DNA of 5,487 nt from an uncultured Coriobacteriaceae bacterium (GTDB lineage: Bacteria; Actinomycetota; Coriobacteriia; Coriobacteriales; Atopobiaceae): assembly GCA_902772085.1 (NCBI GenBank), contig CACXZL010000154.1:1-5487 (forward strand), given 5' to 3'. The notes below the pieces were generated by a model. It had not been told where the DNA came from and made no database searches. It worked only from the letters and a program-made list of their open reading frames with translations. Positions within the stretch are counted from its first letter, which is position 1. Each line of letters starts with the position of its first letter. This document shows, piece by piece, positions 1-5,300 of the stretch. The translations under genes and the position numbers were made by a program.

Positions 1-23
1 ATGCGTTGCGAACGCCCGTGCTT

Positions 24-186
24 GTGTGTAGAAACGGACAGGGAAACGCCCGATTCGCCCCGGACGTGTCCGTTTCTGCACACGCAAAACGAGATCGTGT
101 GCATATGCGGACATCTAACTTGCTATACTGGCACGCACCTGTCCGTTTCTGCACACGGCAAACGTCGATGTGTGCAGAAACGGACC
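24..186. repeat. Five 17-bp sites in alternating orientation, regular spacing
   Basis: The consensus is TGTCCGTTTCTGCACAC. Copies lie at 24-40 (minus, 16/17), 67-83 (plus, exact), 97-113 (minus, 14/17), 140-156 (plus, exact) and 170-186 (minus, 16/17). Start-to-start distances are 43, 30, 43 and 30, giving a 73-bp period of two sites. The sequences between copies differ greatly, while the spacing is kept exactly. Facing copies can form hairpins: 141-156 pairs perfectly with 170-185 around a 13-nt loop, and 67-83 pairs with 97-113 less well. Each site has weak dyad symmetry of the form TGTnC...GnACA, as operators for dimeric regulators often do. 73 is not a multiple of 3, so copies would fall in different reading frames, which argues against coding repeats. 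It could be an operator array or a REP-like intergenic repeat; the sequence alone does not decide. Confidence 0.8.
121..129 (+). promoter_or_regulatory. Candidate extended -10 promoter element
   Basis: TGCTATACT matches an extended -10 (TGn followed by TATACT, one base from TATAAT). No good -35 lies 16-18 bases upstream; the sequence there is GCATAT and belongs to the degenerate repeat copy at 97-113. Transcription would start near 136, just before the repeat copy at 140-156, so repeat copies would flank the promoter on both sides. A start here would leave a leader of about 220 bases before the DHH gene. This is a motif match only. Confidence 0.3.
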
Positions 187-215
187 TCAGGGCGCCTCGT
201 TGGGTTCGCAGGTGC

Positions 216-239
216 CCGCCCGAGCGCACGTTCGGGCGG
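216..239 (+). other. GC-rich stem-loop
   Basis: CCGCCCGA (216-223) pairs with TCGGGCGG (232-239) for 8 bp, and the stem can extend inward by a G-U and a C-G pair to leave a GCAC loop. The next T run (258-262) is about 18 bases away, so this is not a standard intrinsic terminator. It overlaps a 10/17 match to the upstream repeat at 213-229, which sits at the spacing the array predicts. Role unknown; it may be leader RNA structure. Confidence 0.4.
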
Positions 240-318
240 CGCGGAGCCGTACGGCAATTTTTGCGTACTTGGGGGTGTTCGTTGAGCGAAAAATCAGGCA
301 CAATAAGAAGGTGCAAGA

Positions 319-341
319 AAACGGCGCCGCAGGCGTCGTTT
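319..341 (+). other. Leader hairpin just upstream of the DHH gene RBS
   Basis: AAACGGCGCC (319-328) pairs with GGCGTCGTTT (332-341) over ten pairs, one of them G-U, around a GCA loop. It ends about 4 bases before the purine-rich ribosome binding site and finishes in three T. It could stabilise the mRNA 5' end, tune translation, or act as a weak pause or terminator. Nothing shows which. Confidence 0.4.
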
Positions 342-345
342 GGTG

Positions 346-353
346 AGAGGGAG
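346..353 (+). promoter_or_regulatory. Ribosome binding site of the DHH gene
   Basis: AGAGGGAG lies 6 bases before the ATG at 360. It fixes that start over the upstream in-frame ATG at position 6, which would add 118 residues of non-protein-like sequence running through the repeat array. Confidence 0.7.
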
Positions 354-359
354 AATGCA

Positions 360-1316
360 ATGGCAGAGACTGGTAAGTATCGTTTGGTGACCCGCAGCGA
401 CTTCGACGGACTCGTCTGCGCGATGATTCTCAAGGAGAAGGGTCTCATAGACGACATAAAATTCGTGCATCCAAAGGATGTACAGGACGGTAAGGTGGAT
501 ATCACCTCGCGTGACATTACGACGAATCTTCCGTTTGACCAGCGCGTGGGCCTCGCGTTCGACCATCACGAGTCCGAGCTCACCCGCAACGCAAACGTGG
601 ACTACGAGGGTCGTTACATCATAGATGGTGACGCAAAGAGCGCCGCGCGCGTCGTGTATGACTACTACGGTGGCAAGGAGGCCTTGCCGCGCATCAGCAC
701 CGAGCTCATGGAGGCGGTCGACAAGGGCGACTCAGCCGACTTCACGCTCGATGAGATTCTCAATCCCGAGGGTTGGGTGCTCATGAACTTCCTCATGGAT
801 GCGCGCACTGGGCTGGGCAGGTTCCGCGAGTTCCGCATCTCCAACTACAACCTCATGATGAAGCTCATCGACCTGTGCCTCGACCATTCTGTGGAAGATG
901 TGTTGGCAGATCCCGACGTGCAGGAGCGTGTGGAGCTCTACTTCGACCAGCAGGAGCGTTTCACCGAGCAGGTACGTCGTCTTGCGCGTGTGGAGGGACG
1001 TGTGGTGGTGCTCGACCTACGCAATGAAGAGACCATCTACGCGGGCAACCGCTTCATGATCTATGCGCTGCATCCCGAGACGCAGATTTCCGTGCACGTG
1101 GCGTGGGGTTTCCGCAAGCAAAACACCGCGGTGATGATCGGCAAGTCCATCCTCGACAAGCGCAGCGAGGCAAACATCGGCGAGCTTTGCCTGAGCTATG
1201 GTGGCGGTGGCCATCGAAATGCGGGCACTTGCCAGATAGACAACGACAAGGTAGATGAAGCGCTGCCGCACATCATCGCCGCGCTCAACAAGGACTGCAC
1301 GCCCGTTGAAGAGTAA
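360..1316 (+). CDS. DHH/DHHA1 family phosphoesterase
   Basis: Protein of 318 residues of the DHH phosphoesterase superfamily, which holds metal-dependent nanoRNases, cyclic-dinucleotide phosphodiesterases and exopolyphosphatases. The N-terminal DHH domain shows SDFDG (D14 and D16, motif I), RDIT (D52, probable motif II) and FDHHE (D68-H69-H70, the DHH motif III); these residues normally bind two Mn or Mg ions. The C-terminal DHHA1 domain carries GGGGHRNAG (281-289), the substrate-binding glycine-rich motif. There is no signal peptide or membrane segment, so it is cytoplasmic. There are no CBS, PAS or GGDEF modules, so it is not a GdpP type. Members like this are often annotated as exopolyphosphatase-related or compared with the oligoribonuclease NrnB; I cannot choose the substrate from sequence. 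The start is set by the RBS at 346-353. A strong stem-loop begins 2 bases after the stop, so it may be a single-gene transcript. Confidence 0.88.
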   Translation: MAETGKYRLVTRSDFDGLVCAMILKEKGLIDDIKFVHPKDVQDGKVDITSRDITTNLPFDQRVGLAFDHHESELTRNANVDYEGRYIIDGDAKSAARVVYDYYGGKEALPRISTELMEAVDKGDSADFTLDEILNPEGWVLMNFLMDARTGLGRFREFRISNYNLMMKLIDLCLDHSVEDVLADPDVQERVELYFDQQERFTEQVRRLARVEGRVVVLDLRNEETIYAGNRFMIYALHPETQISVHVAWGFRKQNTAVMIGKSILDKRSEANIGELCLSYGGGGHRNAGTCQIDNDKVDEALPHIIAALNKDCTPVEE

Positions 1317-1318
1317 CG

Positions 1319-1356
1319 TTTTGGCAAAAGGAGCCGTTGGGCTCCTTTTGCCAAAA
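1319..1356 (+). terminator. Strong stem-loop terminator after the DHH gene
   Basis: A perfect 17-bp inverted repeat (1319-1335 with 1340-1356) around a GTTG loop starts 2 bases after the stop codon. The inner core, GGAGCC/GGCTCC followed by TTTT, is a typical intrinsic terminator. The T run is in turn paired with an A run, and the stem extends to TTTTGGC/GCCAAAA. The symmetry allows action on both strands. Confidence 0.8.
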
Positions 1357-1367
1357 TAACTCAAAGT

Positions 1368-1393
1368 GTCAAAAGGAAGCGTCTCCTTTTGAC
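1368..1393 (+). other. Second hairpin, upstream of the deaminase RBS
   Basis: GTCAAAAGGA (1368-1377) pairs with TCCTTTTGAC (1384-1393) for 10 bp around a 6-nt loop. It shares the CAAAAGGA/TCCTTTTG core with the terminator just before it, so arms of the two hairpins can cross-pair (1343-1350 with 1370-1377, 8 bp). CTCCT at 1383-1387 could also pair with AGGAG of the ribosome binding site at 1399-1403. It is not followed by a T run, so it is a weak terminator at best. A role in attenuation or translational control is possible but unproven. Confidence 0.55.
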
Positions 1394-1398
1394 GAAAC

Positions 1399-1404
1399 AG
1401 GAGG
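1399..1404 (+). promoter_or_regulatory. Ribosome binding site of the deaminase gene
   Basis: AGGAGG, a perfect Shine-Dalgarno, lies 4 bases before the ATG at 1409. It favours that start over an in-frame ATG at 1337, which lies inside the terminator loop and would add 24 unrelated residues. Confidence 0.85.
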
Positions 1405-1408
1405 TATC

Positions 1409-1891
1409 ATGCCGGGGAAGCGTTCGGAGGTCATCTCGTGGGATGAGTTTTTCATGCGGGTGGCCATTGCGGCGAGTCTGCGCAGTAAGGATCCAAATAC
1501 GCAGGTGGGAGCATGCATCGCCGGTACCGACCATCGAATCTTGTCGGTGGGCTACAACGGTACGCCTCATGGCCTGGATGACGACGAGTTCCCTTGGGAT
1601 ACCACCGAAGACCCACTTACCGATAAGCACAACTATGTGATACATGCCGAGGCCAACGCGATCCTGAACTATCGCGGGTCTCTGCGTGAGCTTTCTGGAG
1701 CGGTGGCTTACGTGACGCTCTTTCCTTGCCAGGAGTGTGCAAAGACGCTCGTACAGGCGGGGATTCGCGAAGTCGTCTACCTTGACGACAAATATGCGGA
1801 CACCATAGGCAATGCCATTGCCAAGTCGGTGCTCGATCGCTGCGGGGTGTCGTATCGCCAGATCGCGCTTCCACAGGAGGCGCTGGAGTAA
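1409..1891 (+). CDS. dCMP deaminase (zinc-dependent)
   Basis: Protein of 160 residues of the cytidine/deoxycytidylate deaminase superfamily, the usual size for a dCMP deaminase (ComEB-like). It would convert dCMP to dUMP plus ammonia in the cytoplasm, feeding thymidylate synthase. The zinc site is clear: H79 and E81 in HAEANAI (E81 the proton shuttle) and C107 and C110 in PCQEC. SKDPNTQVGA (26-35) and GYNGTP (48-53) are the conserved substrate-binding segments of dCMP deaminases and help separate it from tRNA adenosine deaminase or free cytidine deaminase. No signal peptide or membrane segment. It follows the DHH gene by 92 bases with a terminator between, and I see no clear promoter of its own, so it may be expressed by read-through or from a weak promoter overlapping the hairpins. 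It is convergent with the kinase gene downstream. Confidence 0.92.
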   Translation: MPGKRSEVISWDEFFMRVAIAASLRSKDPNTQVGACIAGTDHRILSVGYNGTPHGLDDDEFPWDTTEDPLTDKHNYVIHAEANAILNYRGSLRELSGAVAYVTLFPCQECAKTLVQAGIREVVYLDDKYADTIGNAIAKSVLDRCGVSYRQIALPQEALE

Positions 1892-1896
1892 AGAGA

Positions 1897-1940
1897 GGCG
1901 CATCGACCAAAAGGAGCAAACTCCCTTTGGTCGATGCGCC
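1897..1940. terminator. Bidirectional stem-loop between convergent genes
   Basis: GGCGCATCGACCAAA (1897-1911) pairs with TTTGGTCGATGCGCC (1926-1940) for 15 bp. After one A/C mismatch there are four inner pairs, GGAG/CTCC, around a CAAA loop. It lies between the deaminase stop (1891) and the kinase stop (1949) and serves as a shared terminator for both strands. It has the same AAAAGGAG...CTCC(C)TTT core as the other two stem-loops here, with the T run paired inside the stem. Confidence 0.8.
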
Positions 1941-1948
1941 CTTTGCGT

Positions 1949-4918
1949 TTATGCAAGCAGCGGACCGAGTACCTCGATAATCTGGTCCATCTCCAGAGGC
2001 TTGGAGAGGTAGCCGTTCATACCGACGTCCATGGCTGCCTGTATGTCTTCGGAAAAGACGTTGGCGGAGCAGGCGACAATGGGAATCTGTGCCAGTTTGG
2101 GGTTGCTTAGCTTGCGGATGGCCTTTGCCTCTTCGTAGCCGTCCATCACGGGCATCTGAATGTCGGTAACTACGATGTCGAAATCGCCTGGTTCGGACGC
2201 TGCGATCGCATCGAGCGCCTCTTTGCCGTTGATGGCCGTCTCGTACTCAAAGCCAAGCTCTTCCAGCATGATGGAAGCAATCTCCAGATTGATCTCGTTG
2301 TCTTCGACGAGGAGCACGCGCTTGCCCGTGAAGTCCACTTCGTCTATCGATCCGGCCTCTGCGGCTTCGTCCTGCGCGAACTCGGACGCATCGGCAAGTT
2401 CGAGGTTCAGATGAATCACAAACTCGGTACCCTCTCCCTGGCGGGTGTTGACCTCTATGGTGCCGCCCATGAGGTCGATGATGCTCTTTGTGATGGCCAT
2501 GCCGAGACCGGTGCCTTGGATTTTGTTTACCGTGGAGGTATGCTCGCGCTCAAACGCCTCAAAGACATGGGCGGCAAACTCAGGCGACATGCCGATGCCC
2601 GTGTCGCGCACTCGCAGCTCGTAGGTATGACGACCTTTCCCGGCGGACTCCATGGTCATCGCGATGTTTTCGCCAGGTATGTCACCGTCAAATTCCCGTA
2701 CGGCATCGTCTGCCAGCTGCGCAAGCGTTACCGTGACACTGCCGCCTTCCGGTGTGAATTTGTAGGCGTTGCTCAGCAAGTTCAGCAATACGCGATTGAG
2801 CCGGTAATTGTCGCACATGACAAAGCGGTCTTCCACGTCGTTGGCATCCACAATGAAGGCGATGTCCTTTTCCTTCATCTGCGTGGCAAACATATCCTCC
2901 ACCTCCTGCACGGTGGCCCTCAGGTCACAGGGGTGGATGTCCAGATCCATCTTGCCGCTCTCGATGCGGCTCATTTCGAGTACGTCGTTTATGAGGGCGA
3001 GGAGATGCTTGCTGGAGGCGTCGATCTTCTTCAGGTAGTCGGTCATCTCTTCAGGCGTAGTGCCTTCGCGTTGCGCGATGGTCGTGTAGCCTATGATGGC
3101 GTTCATAGGCGTACGAATGTCGTGCGACATGTTTGAGAGAAACATCGTCTTTGCTTTGCTGCTCTCCTCAGCGGCTAGACGCCGTAGTTCGTGCTCGCGC
3201 TCACGATGGCGCATGAGGGAGTAGATGCTGAGCATTATGCCAAGGCTCATGGCTACGAGTAGCATCTGTATGAAGCTGTTTGAGAGGAGCGTGCTCTCTA
3301 TGACCTCAGATTCTTCTGAAAGGAAGACTCGCTCATCATCGTATTCTTCGTGACTGATCCGTATGCCATGACGGGTAAACGTGTCGTCGTAATAATCGCT
3401 GACGTTGTCTACGATCTGACGTGTGGCAGCTTGGGTGGATTGCCTCACCCACATGGTGGATGAGAAGAACACAAGAAAGAGCATGGCAATCCACGAAATG
3501 GTAGACTTGCCGAAGTGATTGCGCGTGTCATTCAGGAAAACGAGTCGATAGAGCGCGAGACCCAGCATGCTCCATGCGGCGATGAAGAAATATGATTCGG
3601 CGGCGAGCGTGCTCATGCCCCAGAGGTTCGAGAGCAGTGGGTAGGCAAAGAAGATCAGAGATATGCATACGCCTAGGATGCCCATCGCCATGGCGAGCCG
3701 TTTTCTTTCCCTATGTGCGCAGACGATGACGCAGGCGCAGACGATTGCGTAGGCGATTGAGGCGCTTACGCTCGTGACGTCGACGACCCATCCGATTGCG
3801 GCGCGTCCAACGAAGGGTGCCATTATCGAAATCAGCATGATGAACAAGATCGCGTTTCGGGGAACCCCTGATTCGTTCTTGACGGCAAACCAGTTGGGAA
3901 ACATGGCCTTCTCGGCCATTGTGCAGAGCAGCCGGCCGGTGGTGCGATAGAGACCAATCAGGCTTGTGGCAATGGCACAGAGCACGACGATGGCCAGTAT
4001 TATGATGCCGCTATGTCCCATTGCTGTATCCACTCCGTGAAACACGGGCAACGAGAGCAGCCCGTCAAATGACGAGAGACTGCGTATGTAGGAATACCAG
4101 CTCACATACATGTGGGGCGTGGCCATTACGGAGATGCACGTGGTGAGGATGTAGACGAGCAATCCAGCACCCAGTCCGCCAATCAGAATGGCTAAGAGGC
4201 GCTTTACGGGGAAGCGGAAATTGCGCGTGTATTGTGAGGCGACCTCGAAACCTACGAATGCCCATGGCGCCAAAGCAACAATTGAGAATATTTGATATCC
4301 GGGAGCATGCCCGACTGCAAGCGGTGGGCTGAAGCTCGCCTCCAAGTTGGGCTGGTGCATGGCAACGAACGTGAAGCACGCAATCGTGCCTACTAGGAAG
4401 ATGACTGCCAAAGCTGTGTAAAACTTGGGGATGGAACGACCCGGAACCAAGCAGATCGTACCTGTAAGGATGAGAGCGGTGAGCGTCACAAATATCTCAC
4501 CTGCATATACGTCGTAACCGGCGACTACGTAGTGAAAGCCGAACTGATATACCGGTCCTAGGATGAAACGCGCAAGGAGTACTATGGCCGTGGCATTTGC
4601 CCACATGATGGCCACGTAGGAAAACATGAGTGCCCATGCGCAAAAGAATGCGTGGTCATGGCCAAAGACGCTGAGTGTGTAGCCGAATGCCCCGTCTGCC
4701 TCTGGGTAACGTACCGCCATAAACTGAATGCACATGGCGATAATCCCCATGGCAAAGGCTCCGAGAAGCAGGGCGATGAAGGTGCCAACAGGCCCCGCAA
4801 GTGGGAGAAACGTGGAGCCGGGCATCACGAAGGCACCCCAGCCGAGCGCGCAGCCAAACGAAAGAGCCCAGACGTTTAGTATCGATAAACCGCCGGTCTT
4901 GTCTGCCTTATTTAACAT
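1949..4918 (-). CDS. APC permease-hybrid histidine kinase-receiver fusion
   Basis: Protein of 989 residues. Residues about 10-462 form an APC-superfamily amino-acid permease with 12 likely membrane segments (roughly 12-32, 43-66, 88-117, 141-158, 165-188, 209-227, 241-264, 303-325, 355-375, 381-400, 410-429, 440-461); ALGWGAFVMPG (24-34) is the family's TM1 substrate-site region. Two more membrane segments (about 473-490 and 549-567) flank an acidic external loop. The cytoplasmic part has a HisKA domain with SHDIRTP (phosphoacceptor H599), then an ATPase domain with N717 in NLLSNAYKF, DTGIG (772-776), FEAF (786-789) and GTGLG (802-806), and a receiver (about 866-987) with E872-D873, phosphoacceptor D919, S951 and K973. 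All key kinase and receiver residues are present. There is no PAS or HAMP domain, so the permease part is the likely sensor, comparable in idea to CbrA, which uses a different transporter family. The ligand is unknown. The start retains TM1; no clear RBS is visible, and the Hpt stop lies 10 bases upstream, which suggests translational coupling. Confidence 0.9.
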   Translation of the reverse strand: MLNKADKTGGLSILNVWALSFGCALGWGAFVMPGSTFLPLAGPVGTFIALLLGAFAMGIIAMCIQFMAVRYPEADGAFGYTLSVFGHDHAFFCAWALMFSYVAIMWANATAIVLLARFILGPVYQFGFHYVVAGYDVYAGEIFVTLTALILTGTICLVPGRSIPKFYTALAVIFLVGTIACFTFVAMHQPNLEASFSPPLAVGHAPGYQIFSIVALAPWAFVGFEVASQYTRNFRFPVKRLLAILIGGLGAGLLVYILTTCISVMATPHMYVSWYSYIRSLSSFDGLLSLPVFHGVDTAMGHSGIIILAIVVLCAIATSLIGLYRTTGRLLCTMAEKAMFPNWFAVKNESGVPRNAILFIMLISIMAPFVGRAAIGWVVDVTSVSASIAYAIVCACVIVCAHRERKRLAMAMGILGVCISLIFFAYPLLSNLWGMSTLAAESYFFIAAWSMLGLALYRLVFLNDTRNHFGKSTISWIAMLFLVFFSSTMWVRQSTQAATRQIVDNVSDYYDDTFTRHGIRISHEEYDDERVFLSEESEVIESTLLSNSFIQMLLVAMSLGIMLSIYSLMRHREREHELRRLAAEESSKAKTMFLSNMSHDIRTPMNAIIGYTTIAQREGTTPEEMTDYLKKIDASSKHLLALINDVLEMSRIESGKMDLDIHPCDLRATVQEVEDMFATQMKEKDIAFIVDANDVEDRFVMCDNYRLNRVLLNLLSNAYKFTPEGGSVTVTLAQLADDAVREFDGDIPGENIAMTMESAGKGRHTYELRVRDTGIGMSPEFAAHVFEAFEREHTSTVNKIQGTGLGMAITKSIIDLMGGTIEVNTRQGEGTEFVIHLNLELADASEFAQDEAAEAGSIDEVDFTGKRVLLVEDNEINLEIASIMLEELGFEYETAINGKEALDAIAASEPGDFDIVVTDIQMPVMDGYEEAKAIRKLSNPKLAQIPIVACSANVFSEDIQAAMDVGMNGYLSKPLEMDQIIEVLGPLLA

Positions 4919-4928
4919 GGGAAATGAT

Positions 4929-5300
4929 TCAATGCTTGGTCTTGTATTCTTCTATGCCGCTCACGGCGTTTGCGTAAGCCACCTTAAGTTCTTCAATAAG
5001 CGCGTCGATGTCCGTTTGGGCTCTGAGCGCTTCGTTGCCGGGGCGCAAAGCCTCGCAAATCTGACTGGAGAGGTCCTGCAGCGTTGTGAGCGAGAGGTTT
5101 GCGCACACGCCCTTGGCAGTGTGTGCCGCCTTGAACGACGCGTCCTCGTCGCCAGAGGCCCATGCATCTATGAGCTCCTGGCAGGAATGGTCGTCCAGGA
5201 AACGCAGGATAAACCGTTCCACGAGACGTTCCATGCGTAGCCTAGAGATAGCCTCGTCGTAATCTCCGTCAATCTGAGCATAGAGTTCTTTAAGCGTCAT
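4929..5300 (-). CDS. Stand-alone Hpt phosphotransfer protein
   Basis: Small protein of 123 residues with an Hpt four-helix-bundle signature. AAHTAKGVCANLSL (58-71) matches the family pattern AHxLKGxxxNLG, with H60 the phosphorylated histidine and K63-G64 conserved. It is mostly helical, with no signal peptide or membrane segment. Hpt proteins relay phosphate between receiver domains; the obvious donor is the receiver at the end of the neighbouring permease-kinase, which lacks its own Hpt domain. The final acceptor is not in the window. On the minus strand an AGGGGG ribosome binding site (5307-5312) lies 6 bases before the ATG. The start overlaps the end of the EAL gene by 11 bases, and the stop is 10 bases before the kinase start, so all three are probably one operon. 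Its promoter is outside the window. Confidence 0.85.
   Translation of the reverse strand: MTLKELYAQIDGDYDEAISRLRMERLVERFILRFLDDHSCQELIDAWASGDEDASFKAAHTAKGVCANLSLTTLQDLSSQICEALRPGNEALRAQTDIDALIEELKVAYANAVSGIEEYKTKH

Larger units (their letters stand above)
1..359. other. Non-coding upstream region with repeats and hairpins
   Basis: I see no convincing gene in this stretch. Open frames cross it, but their translations are rich in Cys, Arg, Pro and Thr, resemble no family I know, and have no good ribosome binding site. The region holds an alternating inverted-repeat array (24-186), a candidate extended -10 (121-129), a GC-rich hairpin (216-239), a 10-bp palindrome GCCGTACGGC (246-255) followed by AA and five T, and a hairpin (319-341) just before the ribosome binding site of the DHH gene. 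It is best read as an upstream regulatory or repeat-bearing region. The end of a gene to the left of the window cannot be excluded for the first few bases. Confidence 0.6.

Noticed and set aside
24..186. CRISPR array
   Set aside because: Repeats are 17 bp, alternate in orientation and have gaps of 13 and 26 bases; CRISPR repeats are longer and in one orientation.
246..262. Palindrome GCCGTACGGC plus T run as a terminator
   Set aside because: As a hairpin it would have only three stem pairs around a GTAC loop, too weak for an intrinsic terminator.
1..285. 94-codon plus-strand open frame
   Set aside because: It runs through the repeat array with copies in different frames, is rich in Cys and Arg, has no visible RBS and resembles no known family.
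282..310. TTGAGC as a -35 for the DHH gene
   Set aside because: No acceptable -10 lies at 16-18 bases; CAATAA at 301-306 is only 13 bases away.
311..324. Another copy of the upstream repeat (GTGCAAGAAAACGG)
   Set aside because: It needs two inserted bases to align and does not fit the 43/30 spacing; probably chance.
6..359. N-terminal extension of the DHH protein by 118 residues
   Set aside because: The extension has no domain-like sequence and crosses repeats and hairpins, while the ATG at 360 has a good RBS and begins right before the DHH domain.
294..569. Minus-strand open frame of 91 codons
   Set aside because: It is antisense to the start of the well-supported DHH gene and shows no recognisable domain.
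1361..1903. Minus-strand open frame of 180 codons
   Set aside because: It lies opposite the dCMP deaminase and its translation looks like no known protein; the deaminase motifs are clear.
2411..3136. Plus-strand open frame of 241 codons
   Set aside because: It is antisense to the kinase catalytic region, whose motifs are intact; the frame reflects codon bias in a GC-rich gene.
4728..5240. Plus-strand open frame of 170 codons
   Set aside because: It crosses the junction of the Hpt and kinase genes on the other strand and has no family resemblance.
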